This document shows, one piece after another, positions 42,075-50,319 of a stretch of 64,000 bases of DNA. Numbering within the stretch: the first letter of the stretch is position 1; each line of letters begins with the position of its first letter. Both the position numbers and the translations under genes were made by a program. The DNA is from Effrenium voratum (Eukaryota > Sar > Dinophyceae > Suessiales > Symbiodiniaceae), in NCBI GenBank assembly GCA_963377175.1, contig CAUJNA010001702.1, positions 952,501-1,016,500 of the forward strand, in the 5' to 3' direction. The notes beneath the pieces are model-generated. The model had not been told where the DNA came from. It was given only the letters and a program-made list of their open reading frames with translations, and did not search any database.

Positions 42075-42376
42075 ATGTTAAAAATGTTCAAGAAAGAATA
42101 TATGAAGAACCAGTAAGGTTTTTCGGTAGCGATATACCAAAACAGATTCAGGAATACCGAAAGCAAAGACTACAACAATTAGTAGAGTGTGAATGTGGTG
42201 AAACTTTTTTAATGAAGGATGCTGCTAACCATATTGAAAGTGATTGTCATATTACTTTTAAGAAAGCAGAAAGAATGAGGAAAGAATTAGAAGAACATAT
42301 TCGTATAGAAAATGATACTGATAGTGATAGTGATAATTATAGTGATGGTGATTCAACAAGAGTGCCAGATGATTAA
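42075..42376 (+). pseudogene. Zinc-finger gene with a one-base deletion near its start
   Basis: From ATG 42075 the frame stops after 13 codons. The next frame is open from just after the A-run at 42080-42084 to a stop at 42374. It reads as a coherent protein with VECECGETFLMKDAANHIE and SDCH (C-x-C and H/C ligands), a charged helix (KKAERMRKELEEHIR) and an acidic Asp/Ser tail. One more A in the five-A run would join start and body at about 100 residues. TCTA at 42057-42060 and TATATTATAGAATG mark a normal start. So this is either a homopolymer sequencing error or a real early frameshift. Confidence 0.65.
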
Positions 42377-42389
42377 AAGATAACTAAAT

Positions 42390-42426
42390 ATGTTAGATTT
42401 GAAAAAGCATTTAAAATAAAATAAAT
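42390..42426 (+). repeat. 37-bp direct repeat, copy 2
   Basis: A non-coding copy of the ATPase gene's end, lying just before the gene at 42440. It suggests that the zinc-finger gene and this tail came in by tandem duplication or by recombination between related elements. Confidence 0.85.
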
Positions 42427-42439
42427 ATTCAAATATATT

Positions 42440-42949
42440 ATGTTATTTTATGATTTACCAATAGAAATTAAAAACCTTGTATTATCTTATAGTTTAGGTG
42501 ATGTTAAATTATTAAAAATAAAAAATAGTAATATTGTTAAAAATTATATTAATAAATATAAACCAGTTTATAAGTCTTACACATTAAATAACATACATTA
42601 TTTTGAAATTGATAATATCAATATTAATAATGGATTATCATATGTTTTTAATTTAAGTGAGTTAGATAAATTACATAAAAAATATAAACCATTAAAATTA
42701 TTTATTGAATATGATATATTTGTTACATTTGGCTCGTTTACTCGTTTGTTTAATGTGTGTAATCGAACTTTAATATCAATTAATTTATTTGATATTTATT
42801 ATTTTCTTAATAAAGACCTTCATAAAGTTAAATTAGTGTATGCGAGTGATATGGCTAATTTTATTTCATTACAAGTGAAAAAAATAACTATTAAAGTCAT
42901 CAATGAAGATGACCAAATTATTATTGATGACTTTTATTTTTATCTTTAA
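42440..42949 (+). CDS. F-box-like protein, distant relative of the TIR gene
   Basis: A 169-residue, Asn/Ile/Lys-rich protein. The start MLFYDLPIEIKNLVLSYSLG, followed by DVKLLKIKNSNIVKNYINK, runs parallel to LPVDILKDIISYKLG, then EPEYLNIKHNHIETLKRI, of the TIR gene, so a shared origin is likely. The leucine-rich LP.eI..lvl beginning is also typical of F-box-like domains in giant viruses. The remainder alternates hydrophobic strands without known motifs. It follows the 37-bp repeat with only 13 bases between, and the A/T-rich AAATATATTATG is its only visible start signal. Function unknown. Confidence 0.75.
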   Translation: MLFYDLPIEIKNLVLSYSLGDVKLLKIKNSNIVKNYINKYKPVYKSYTLNNIHYFEIDNININNGLSYVFNLSELDKLHKKYKPLKLFIEYDIFVTFGSFTRLFNVCNRTLISINLFDIYYFLNKDLHKVKLVYASDMANFISLQVKKITIKVINEDDQIIIDDFYFYL

Positions 42950-42987
42950 AATTAATAGCATTAAGATTATGACTTAATGTCATTAAT

Positions 42988-43200
42988 TCAGAACAAACTA
43001 TAACTACACAAATTTAACGCTGGTAATTTATATATTAATTTATCAGATTTTTCTTTTTCAATTTTACACATTCTTTCACTCATTTGTTTAATTGCTTTTA
43101 ACTGTAATTTATCAATATTACTTAAATCTAATTGTTCTATATCAATATCATTAATTTTATCAATAGATGAAGTTTCAACATTACTATTTGAATTACCCAT
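42988..43200 (-). CDS. Small unknown protein, possible myristoylated N-terminus
   Basis: A 70-residue protein starting MGNSNSNVETSSID. Gly at position 2 with Ser at position 6 fits the N-myristoylation consensus, so membrane attachment is possible. The rest is a charged helix (DIEQLDLSNIDKLQLKAIKQ). TCTA (reverse complement of 43215-43218) lies 15 bases upstream, placing it with the late class. It lies directly downstream of the fibre gene. No family is recognised. Confidence 0.6.
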   Translation of the reverse strand: MGNSNSNVETSSIDKINDIDIEQLDLSNIDKLQLKAIKQMSERMCKIEKEKSDKLIYKLPALNLCSYSLF

Positions 43201-43209
43201 TATATATTA

Positions 43210-44532
43210 TTATTTAGATTTTTCTTTTTTAAATTCCTTAATTTCTTTTTCAAGTTTATCTACTTTATCATTTAATTCTAATACTGCTTTATGAACTAAC
43301 ACGGGTAAAACTAAATAATTCAATCCTAAATACTCTCTGTCTTTGCATACAATATTTTCAAACTCTTTAGGAATTGCTTTTAATACTTCATCTGCGATAT
43401 ATCCTATATGAGTTTTACCGTTATCATTTCTATCGTGTCTCTTAAACTTCTTTGGCTTAAATTTCTTAATAACATTCATACAATTAGATTTGATATTGTC
43501 TATATCATATTTCAATCTTGAATCAGATGAATCCACAAACGTTCCGTTGATGGTTACTGTTGTTGCTGTTAAATCTATATTAGTTCCTGTTGATGGTTCT
43601 AGTGTATTACACAACATTTTTTTCGTTCCTGCAACTGTTACATTTTCATTAAAAGTCGATGGAGCATTATTTGTAAAACTTCCAGTATTTACTGTTGTTC
43701 CGAAAGTTTTATCAATAGATAATAATGTTGAAAATACAGTTGCATTATCAATTACTCTGAATGCTGTATTGGTTGTATTAAATTTAACATCAATTGTTGA
43801 CAAATTAGTTCCATCGTAATAAGTTGATATTTCACTTGTTCCCATTTTAATATCAGTTCCAGTAGTCATTGAAATATTATTCAAAAATGAAACCGTTGTT
43901 AAATCAAATGATTGAATGGTATTAGTTGCTAAATATGCATTTTGTATTGCCATATTAGTATCAACAGTTATTAATGTTCCTCCGTTAGGTGCTAAATGAT
44001 TGCTTCTCAATGCTCCATTAGTTTTAACATAAATATCATCAGCAAATAAATTGCCCATAACATCAACAGTATCAGTGTTAAAAGTCCATCCAGTAGAAAT
44101 ATTAACTGCTCCAACTATATTAGATTGAACAGCAGGGTCTCCACAAATAAATCTAATTGAAGAATTAGCATCACTATTCCTCATATCAAAAGATGAAAAA
44201 ACACTAACATATCTATATAATTCACAATTTGTATCAATTGTTAATTTACCATCAGTATCAATATTAACATTATCACAATTAACAGCAGCATTCGTATAAA
44301 TATTTCCTAACACATCTATAGGCTTACTAAAAATAGTTTTATTCACTAATCCATCACACATCATATATTGATTAGAAGCATTTGTAACATCGCCAACAGA
44401 AAGAGCAACAAAATCATTATGAGACATATATAAACCTTCTATAGCATCAGGAGTATATCTTCGTATTGAACCATTATTATTAAAATTCAAATATGAACCA
44501 TTGTTAAAACTTATTGCTTTGTCAGTTCCCAT
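43210..44532 (-). CDS. Fibre protein C-terminal part with peptidase S74 chaperone domain
   Basis: A 440-residue protein. The first 330 residues are Ser/Thr/Asn-rich beta-type repeats of a fibre shaft. Residues about 333-440 are an intramolecular chaperone of the S74 family. DSSDSRLKYDI gives the Ser and Lys used in self-cleavage, THIGYIADEV is the conserved GxxAxEV-like segment, and LNYLVLPVLVHKAVLEL is followed by a terminal coiled coil. In phages the domain trimerises the fibre and then cuts itself off. The reading frame is the same as in the upstream half (45978-44608), but two stop codons lie between, so the start at 44532 may be only a leftover Met. A receptor-binding role on the capsid is inferred. 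Confidence 0.85.
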   Translation of the reverse strand: MGTDKAISFNNGSYLNFNNNGSIRRYTPDAIEGLYMSHNDFVALSVGDVTNASNQYMMCDGLVNKTIFSKPIDVLGNIYTNAAVNCDNVNIDTDGKLTIDTNCELYRYVSVFSSFDMRNSDANSSIRFICGDPAVQSNIVGAVNISTGWTFNTDTVDVMGNLFADDIYVKTNGALRSNHLAPNGGTLITVDTNMAIQNAYLATNTIQSFDLTTVSFLNNISMTTGTDIKMGTSEISTYYDGTNLSTIDVKFNTTNTAFRVIDNATVFSTLLSIDKTFGTTVNTGSFTNNAPSTFNENVTVAGTKKMLCNTLEPSTGTNIDLTATTVTINGTFVDSSDSRLKYDIDNIKSNCMNVIKKFKPKKFKRHDRNDNGKTHIGYIADEVLKAIPKEFENIVCKDREYLGLNYLVLPVLVHKAVLELNDKVDKLEKEIKEFKKEKSK

Positions 44533-44640
44533 AAATTGAACTGCATCAGTAAATCTTGCTTGTCCAGCACAGTTTAAAACATAACTGCATCAGTAAATCA
44601 GCACAATTTAAAACATAACCATTAACACCACAGCACCTAA
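44533..44640 (-). repeat. Imperfect 34-bp duplication splitting the fibre gene
   Basis: On the minus strand GTTATGTTTTAAATTGTGCT is followed 34 bases later by GTTATGTTTTAAACTGTGCT. TTTACTGATGCA also occurs twice, after each copy. The first copy lacks about 10 bases found in the second. The added 34 bases plus a small upstream indel put a stop at 44608 and another soon after; the frame recovers before 44532. Confidence 0.75.
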
Positions 44641-45978
44641 ACCGAATCTATCCTTAACCCACACACGTCCAACATTAGCATCTCCTATTTGAGTTTCCCA
44701 TTGACCTCCTGCGCTACTCATCCACATTCTACCATCTCTGTTAATATTAAATTCACGATTGAACATTTGAAATGTCATTTGCAATCCAACATTAGGTGAT
44801 GGTGTAGTACTAAACTTATTACATATTATAGAACCAGTAGTCAACATATTTAAATTACTGTGTAAAGTTGTATTATCACTAAAATTAATAGCACCTGCTA
44901 CTGATTGAGCGTTAGTATCTATTTTATCTAACTTTTGTCCTAATGATGTATCCTGTGAATTATTACTAGTAATTATTGAATTAATTGTATTTGTATTTCC
45001 TGTTATTAATCCACTTAATCCATCTGATTGTAAAACATAACGAGAATCTGAACCTGCTACATCTAAAATAGACGAACACGAAAATAAACCTGATACTTGT
45101 AAATTAGATAATATTGTAGTATTATGATTTAATAATATTTTATCATTTTGAAAAGTTGAAGAATTATTAATTTCTACATTACCAAAAGATCTCTGGTTTA
45201 AAAACATAGTTGCTCCACTTAAATTTCCATCAATATAACTATCAAAGTAATTATTATACATTTCAAAGAAATTATTATAATTTCCAAAATTTGCTATTTT
45301 GAAAATTGAAGTAGTTGTTATATTATGAATTAATGTATTATTTAATACTGATGTATTTAATTTTTCTGATAATAAATTATTAGTTGTTATTTTATTATAA
45401 TAATCTGTTTCATTAAATGAACCTCCATTCTGTAAATCTAAAATTGCAGTAATATGTGAATTTACTGTACTATTTAATCCTGTTATTAAATTAGAATTAG
45501 AACTAATATTATTAAAATGTGTTGTTGATGTTGCATTTAAATTATTTATTAAATGTGTATTTGCTGAAATATTATTAAAATTTGTATTAATTAAGTTAGA
45601 ATTGGAACTGATGCTATTAAAATGTGTTGTTGATGTTGCATTTAAATTATTTATTAAATGTGTATTTGCTGAAATATTATTAAAATTTGTATTGGAAGTT
45701 ATTGTCAGATTACCTATTAAAAATGTATTTGAACTAATATTGTTTGATAATACATTAACTTCTGTCTTATTGTATGATTGAGTTATATCATAAAAATTAG
45801 CATTTATCTGCTCCTTTGTGTAAGTGTCTACTTGGTCTGCTTTGTTGTTGAGTAAATCAATTATATCTGATTGATTAGCATATATGTTTCTAATGTTTGT
45901 CACCCCGCTTGTAGAATTGATTTCGCTAATTGTGTGCGCTACAACATTCTCAAAGTTTGTTAAATTTATTGAAGGCAT
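44608..45978 (-). CDS. Fibre protein N-terminal part (shaft)
   Basis: A 456-residue, Asn/Ser/Thr-rich protein. The N-terminus MPSINLTNFENVVAHTISEI could anchor it to the capsid. Residues about 80-170 contain a nearly exact tandem repeat of 36 residues (NFNNISANTHLINNLNATST, then THFN, ISSNSNLI), which looks like a trimeric coiled-coil or beta-spiral shaft. The end reads GRMWMSSAGGQWETQIGD, then a few frameshifted residues before the stop. The downstream frame 44532-43210 carries the S74 tip. TCTA (reverse complement of 45992-45995) lies 14 bases upstream. Probably both frames were once one protein of about 900 residues. Confidence 0.8.
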   Translation of the reverse strand: MPSINLTNFENVVAHTISEINSTSGVTNIRNIYANQSDIIDLLNNKADQVDTYTKEQINANFYDITQSYNKTEVNVLSNNISSNTFLIGNLTITSNTNFNNISANTHLINNLNATSTTHFNSISSNSNLINTNFNNISANTHLINNLNATSTTHFNNISSNSNLITGLNSTVNSHITAILDLQNGGSFNETDYYNKITTNNLLSEKLNTSVLNNTLIHNITTTSIFKIANFGNYNNFFEMYNNYFDSYIDGNLSGATMFLNQRSFGNVEINNSSTFQNDKILLNHNTTILSNLQVSGLFSCSSILDVAGSDSRYVLQSDGLSGLITGNTNTINSIITSNNSQDTSLGQKLDKIDTNAQSVAGAINFSDNTTLHSNLNMLTTGSIICNKFSTTPSPNVGLQMTFQMFNREFNINRDGRMWMSSAGGQWETQIGDANVGRVWVKDRFGLGAVVLMVMF

Positions 45979-46042
45979 TATATATTAATAGTAGAAAATG
46001 ATAATATTTATTTATTTTTAATATTATCATTTTTACTTATTT

Positions 46043-47425
46043 TTAATCGAGTATCTGCACTCCGGCGTCTCTAATGGATAATATTTGTTCTGATACTAAT
46101 GTTATGTAAATCGTGTCAGGCATATTTGCTGTTGCCATATTTCCAATAGGTTTCACACGAATTAGAAGCTGTTGTCCGGCTTTAGTGTTAATTCCAGAAT
46201 ATGAAGAATCCGGCACCTTTTCGAAATTCATAGCAAAGATAAACTTATCAACACGATAAGCAGAATATTCAATTGATAAATGGTGTTGATGGAACAATGG
46301 TAAATTTAATGCTTTTCGTAAATAATAGAATGCTTGTGTTAATGAACGACAAGGATACTCAGGATATAGTTTTGAACCTAATTGAAGTTGAAATTCTAAA
46401 TCAAGGTCGGCATTGTAGTATCCACTGTCTTGATAATTCAAATTATACATAGGATGATAGAAATTGTTGTATTCTTTCATAACGTGAGTATCGCCTACTC
46501 CACTTTTGTTGAAACTGATGAACGCGGCAACGAGTTTAGACACTGAACGAACAACAGTAGTGTTAATTGACGACGAACCAACGGGAACTTGATTAGATTG
46601 ACAAATATAAGTATTATACGTAATAGGTAATTCTTTTGAATCGAGGAGGTGAGCAACATATTTATTGTGGAGGTCGTTGTCCAAGCTAACCAAATCAGTT
46701 TGAAGGAATGCGTTACTAATTGAGAACTGCTCATTTGTATGAAGGCTTGAGTCTGCGTTGCCACTTTCTGGAAACCTCGTACCACCAACTGTAACAACAC
46801 AATCACTAAAATTTGAAACTAATTCAAGTTCTAAAACAAGAGGACACGCTTTTAATGGGATATACTTAAATTGATTGAATAAACCAAGCAACGGTTTAAA
46901 TCCGACAACCATTTTTCTTCTAAAACCGGGAATTGTGTAAGCGTCATATGCAGGACCAATATGACCCGATGCAGGAACTGCACGACGTGTGTTTAAATCA
47001 TCATCATATCTATAACCAAAACTCTGGGCGTCTTCATTGTCTCTTGCTCCTTTTGACATCATGCAACTCATCATATGATGATTTCGGTTGTAGTAATCAA
47101 TGTCTTCAACAAGTTGATTACCAGCAATTAGTCTTACTCTTCTAAAAAAGGAATAAGCAGGAGACAGAGGACGCAAGCGTTTATTGTCTGTCGTGTCAGT
47201 GTTTTCAACAGTGAAATAAACCATTACACTCTGTGGGTCTAACCAACTATTATCTTCAGCATTTAACGCTATTTTCAACACACGCTGGCCTGATGAAGGA
47301 GTGTAGATATTACTCCCAGAAGGAAAAAACGAGACAGAACGACGGTCGTTGATATAACTTGCACCTTTATTTAATTTAAATGAGAGGTTGTCAATTAGAA
47401 TATCTTCAGCACTAAAAGTTTCCAT
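46043..47425 (-). CDS. MCP: Major capsid protein, double jelly-roll
   Basis: The main shell protein, 460 residues, the usual size for PLV capsid proteins. Recognisable segments are VLKIALNAEDNSWLDPQSVM, LRPLSPAYSFFRRVRLIAG with QLVEDIDYYNR, and FKPLLGLFNQFKYIPLKACP. The pattern of a residue run before SWLDP, then FFRR.R...G...ED, is typical of the PLV capsid family, not of the longer Maverick protein. The first half is one jelly roll and the second half, with LEFQLQLGSKLYPEYPCRS, the other. TCTA lies at 47448-47451 (minus), 23 bases upstream. The frame is intact. The family assignment is from recalled motif order, not a search. Confidence 0.88.
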   Translation of the reverse strand: METFSAEDILIDNLSFKLNKGASYINDRRSVSFFPSGSNIYTPSSGQRVLKIALNAEDNSWLDPQSVMVYFTVENTDTTDNKRLRPLSPAYSFFRRVRLIAGNQLVEDIDYYNRNHHMMSCMMSKGARDNEDAQSFGYRYDDDLNTRRAVPASGHIGPAYDAYTIPGFRRKMVVGFKPLLGLFNQFKYIPLKACPLVLELELVSNFSDCVVTVGGTRFPESGNADSSLHTNEQFSISNAFLQTDLVSLDNDLHNKYVAHLLDSKELPITYNTYICQSNQVPVGSSSINTTVVRSVSKLVAAFISFNKSGVGDTHVMKEYNNFYHPMYNLNYQDSGYYNADLDLEFQLQLGSKLYPEYPCRSLTQAFYYLRKALNLPLFHQHHLSIEYSAYRVDKFIFAMNFEKVPDSSYSGINTKAGQQLLIRVKPIGNMATANMPDTIYITLVSEQILSIRDAGVQILD

Positions 47426-47447
47426 TACTATATATATATATCTAATT

Positions 47448-47451
47448 TAGA
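47448..47451 (-). promoter_or_regulatory. Late-type TCTA element (MCP)
   Basis: The reverse complement reads TTATTTCTAAATTAG, with TATATATATATAGTA between it and the ATG 23 bases downstream. Confidence 0.6.
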
Positions 47452-47457
47452 AATAAT

Positions 47458-47673
47458 TTAAACTAAATTAAATAATTTAGTGTGATCCTTTTGATTAGAA
47501 TTATTATTTTTGAATATTTTCATTTTCTTTTTCTTAATCTTATCTTCAACTGGAGTATTACCTTTGTCGCGAATGCTCGCGAGGCTTCTTGCCGAAGCGT
47601 CTTTCTCCAAGACTAATTCTCTAATTTCTTCATATGAACTTTTCTTATACTTTTTATTTTCATTCTTAATCAT
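47458..47673 (-). CDS. Small basic protein, unknown
   Basis: A 71-residue, Lys-rich protein (KKYKKSSYEEIRELVLEKDA; DKIKKKKMKIFKNNNSNQ). The high positive charge would suit binding to packaged DNA, and the position just upstream of the capsid gene fits a virion component. The frame stays open for some codons upstream of the ATG without another clear start, so the true N-terminus may be longer or frameshifted. I found no protease motif in it. Confidence 0.5.
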   Translation of the reverse strand: MIKNENKKYKKSSYEEIRELVLEKDASARSLASIRDKGNTPVEDKIKKKKMKIFKNNNSNQKDHTKLFNLV

Positions 47674-47722
47674 ATCATCCGTTGTTTCATTGTCATATTT
47701 CTTATGTGTATCATTAATATTA

Positions 47723-48019
47723 TTATGATAATAAATTTATGTTTTGTCTTTTTACTATATTGTCAATGTCTGATTGAGTGTGATTACATCTGTTGTTGTC
47801 ATTTAATAACAAGAACTTATTATTTGCGACTTTTGCTTTAAACAAGATAAAATTATAACAGTTGGAATATTCAAAACCTCTAAATATATAACATCCGCAT
47901 TGGCATTTTACATATGTTCGTTTATTATCTCTATATAAATCCATTAATCTTTTTTCAATTGTCAATGGCTTATATGTTGTTTCACTTTCTGTCAAGTTTT
48001 CTTTTAACTGATTATACAT
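47723..48019 (-). CDS. CxCGC zinc-binding-like protein, paralogue of 39975-40283
   Basis: A 98-residue protein. KCQCGCYIF and CNHTQSDIDNIVKR line up with the two Cys/His regions of the gene at 39975-40283, with a hydrophobic block (NFILFKAKVANNKFLLLN) between. The upstream sequence contains GTACTTAAAT (reverse complement of 48046-48054), a weaker form of the early motif at the usual distance of 27 bases. Function unknown. Confidence 0.7.
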   Translation of the reverse strand: MYNQLKENLTESETTYKPLTIEKRLMDLYRDNKRTYVKCQCGCYIFRGFEYSNCYNFILFKAKVANNKFLLLNDNNRCNHTQSDIDNIVKRQNINLLS

Positions 48020-48062
48020 ATATAATTTATATATACATTTATATATTTAAGTACTTATTTAA

Positions 48063-48722
48063 CTACATTATCGCACTTACAGGTTCAACACTTCTTGAAA
48101 CATCTTTGCCTTGGTCTCCGTATCCAGTTATGTAATCGTGGTTAGTAAATGGATTTAATGAACCAGTATAAACAGTTATAGCGCCACGATCAGCAATACT
48201 GACAGGGTCTAAGATACTTCTAAAATTAATGTAATCATCGGTAATTTTAGACCTATGTGATATAAACGGCGCACCGTAAGTGGTTAAAGTTAATTCTCTT
48301 TCAGGATAATCTTTTGTTATTTGTGCCCCTACACTTGAACCGAGACTATGTGTTATAAGATGTTTAACTTCATGGTTTTCATCCAATGCTGTTGATGTGT
48401 CTTTATATCGTTGTGAATATTTTGTCATTTTAAAGGGAAGTCCTACATCCGCCAGAATGTCATTAACAGCACCTCCAAACGTTCCTTTTCCAAATGTTCC
48501 GCTTATATACATTTTATCACCATCAATATAAAAACCATTACCATTGCCATATGCTCTACTTAACCCTTGTGCATCAGTTAAATTTGAATTAGGATAATAA
48601 CTATTTAAGATTTTGTCAGTTTGTTTCATAACATCAGTTATTTTAATTGTTTTCTTATAAGGTTGATAATGTTTAATTTTACCATGCTTCATTTCATAAA
48701 TTAACTTTTTATTATTAATCAT
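48063..48722 (-). CDS. Lipase-like alpha/beta hydrolase
   Basis: A 219-residue protein with a class-3-lipase-like core. The nucleophile elbow is KHLITHSLGSSVGAQI, with Ser in the pattern x-H-S-x-G. LTLTTYGAPF follows, as in fungal lipases (tygaPRvg). A possible catalytic Asp lies in SILDPVSIAD and a His in NPFTNHDYITGY. A preceding GNGFYIDGDKMYISGTFGKG segment could be the lid side. It should cleave ester bonds of lipids. Since it lies back to back with the penton gene, a virion role in crossing a membrane is possible; that is inference. No signal peptide is seen. Confidence 0.75.
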   Translation of the reverse strand: MINNKKLIYEMKHGKIKHYQPYKKTIKITDVMKQTDKILNSYYPNSNLTDAQGLSRAYGNGNGFYIDGDKMYISGTFGKGTFGGAVNDILADVGLPFKMTKYSQRYKDTSTALDENHEVKHLITHSLGSSVGAQITKDYPERELTLTTYGAPFISHRSKITDDYINFRSILDPVSIADRGAITVYTGSLNPFTNHDYITGYGDQGKDVSRSVEPVSAIM

Positions 48723-48765
48723 ATAATTAAAGTTATAAATTAATTTCTCAATTAATTAATAATGC

Positions 48766-48877
48766 TGACTTACAGCTTTGCTCTAAGCAACTTTTCATAT
48801 AGAAAAGTTGACTTACGACGAAGTCCTAAGCAACAGAATAATTTTTAATTAGAAAATTTATTTTCTAATTAAAAATA
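48766..48877. promoter_or_regulatory. Repeat-rich divergent region between lipase and penton genes
   Basis: Three structures lie side by side. A 26-bp direct repeat TGACTTAC...CTAAGCAAC occurs at 48766-48791 and 48809-48834. Between them is an inverted repeat AACTTTTC/GAAAAGTT at 48789-48809. A perfect 16-bp inverted repeat with a 4-base loop (ATTTTTAATTAGAAAA) spans 48842-48877 and includes the TCTA of the penton promoter at 48864-48867. The region could control both divergent genes. Confidence 0.6.
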
Positions 48878-48881
48878 TATT

Positions 48882-49735
48882 ATGTTGACATACAAGAAGG
48901 TCTATATTGACAGTGCTCATAGAATTAGCGGTTCATCATCAAATTTTAGAGTTGAATTGCCGGAAACATTACAAACAGACAACGGAGTTCATTGCTACAT
49001 TCACGAAGTAACATTACCTAACTCGTGGTATTCAATTCAGTCAGGATTAAATAATATATTATACTTTTATTCTTCTCCACTAGTTCCAGATGAAGATAAC
49101 ACAAATGTCCATTATTTAGCGTTACAATTGGACGAAGGAGTATATACTGGCACAGAACTAGCGACAGAATTAAAGGCAAAAATAAATGGTGTTGTAGATA
49201 ATACTAATTTCTCAAATACTTATGAAATTTTTACAGTGTAAAAACTAATAAAATAACAATTTATTCAAACTATGCCGATAGAAAGTTCGCTGTATTAACT
49301 GATGAACAAATGAAACTAACATATACAGATTATATATGGAATGGAAGTTTTAATGCTAATAACTTGCAATCTGTTAATGAAGTTTTGGGAAATTATCAAA
49401 TAGCAGTTTATCAATATAATAATCCTTATGTTTCTGGTTTCGTTAATCTCCAACCCATTAGAAATATTTATATTCATTCTTCTCAATTGTCTAATTATAA
49501 TCAAGTAAATTTAAGGACGGGTGATAGCACAGTTGTTAAGAAAGTACCAGTCACAGCACCACACGCGGGAATTGTCTTTGATAATGAGTTGAACCCTCTT
49601 GATTACTTGGATGTATCAAATAGAAGCTTTAAACAATTAGATTTTTGGATTAGTAATTCATTAGGAAATGAAATTAATTTAAATGGAGTGAATTGTTCAT
49701 TTTCATTATTGTTTGTTAAAAGTGATATTATTTAA
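48882..49735 (+). pseudogene. Penton (minor capsid) protein with single-base frameshift
   Basis: The first frame (48882-49241, 119 residues) has the PLV penton beginning KKVYIDSAHRISGSSSNFRV, then HEVTLPNSWYSIQSGLNNIL. It stops at 49241. The -1 frame is open across the junction and continues to 49735 with QIAVYQYNNPYVSGFVNLQP, RNIYIHSSQLSN and LDFWISNSLGNEINLNG. Together they give about 284 residues, the normal penton length. The break lies at the five-T run 49230-49234, where one more T would keep the frame. It is either a homopolymer sequencing error or a genuine inactivating mutation. The single jelly-roll protein occupies capsid vertices. Confidence 0.85.
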
Positions 49736-49782
49736 ATATATTCTTTAATTTTTCCATATAGAAAATATATAGAATATATTAT

Positions 49783-50289
49783 ATGTCAAGTATTGAGGTA
49801 GTAGATGTTAATAATGAAACTAAAACAGAAGGAGAATCACCTGTTAATAATGAAGTTGTTGAACAAAATGAAACAGTTAATGAACCAACGCCAGAAGAAG
49901 TTAAACCAGAAGAAGTCAATCCTGAACCAAAAGCAAAAGCATTACCAAAAGCAAAAGCATTACCAAGAACTAAAAAAGAAGTTGAATTAGTAGAATGTGA
50001 ACAATGCTCTAAAAAGATGACATTGAAAAGTTTGAGACACTCACATCCTAAAAATTGTAAAGGGGCACCTACTGAATTATTACCAGTTAATCCACAAAAG
50101 AATATTAGAAAAATTCAACCAGAAGTAAAAGAAGAAATTAAGAATGAGATTAAACAAGAAGTTATTAAAGAAACCATTAAGAAACCCACAGCGACAGAAC
50201 TATTAACCCAACATTATGAAGAACTGAAACAAAAGAAAAAACAAGATAAATCAGATAAAATAAATAAATTAACTTTATCAATGTTTTAA
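49783..50289 (+). CDS. Acidic/basic protein with one zinc finger, unknown
   Basis: A 168-residue protein in three parts. The first is an acidic N-terminus rich in Glu, Val and Asn. A Pro/Lys linker with a tandem KAKALPKAKALPRTKKE follows. Then comes CEQCSKKMTLKSLRHSHPKN plus C, a C2HC-type finger. The C-terminal half is a charged helix (QPEVKEEIKNEIKQEVIKET). It lies in a run of collinear genes after the penton, each separated by 20-50 bases. Unknown; virion or scaffold protein possible. Confidence 0.75.
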   Translation: MSSIEVVDVNNETKTEGESPVNNEVVEQNETVNEPTPEEVKPEEVNPEPKAKALPKAKALPRTKKEVELVECEQCSKKMTLKSLRHSHPKNCKGAPTELLPVNPQKNIRKIQPEVKEEIKNEIKQEVIKETIKKPTATELLTQHYEELKQKKKQDKSDKINKLTLSMF

Positions 50290-50319
50290 ATAATAATCTA
50301 ATTATTATATATAACAATT

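Noticed and set aside
47458..47673. Small protein next to MCP as a maturation protease
   Set aside because: 71 Lys-rich residues without Cys or His in a catalytic layout.
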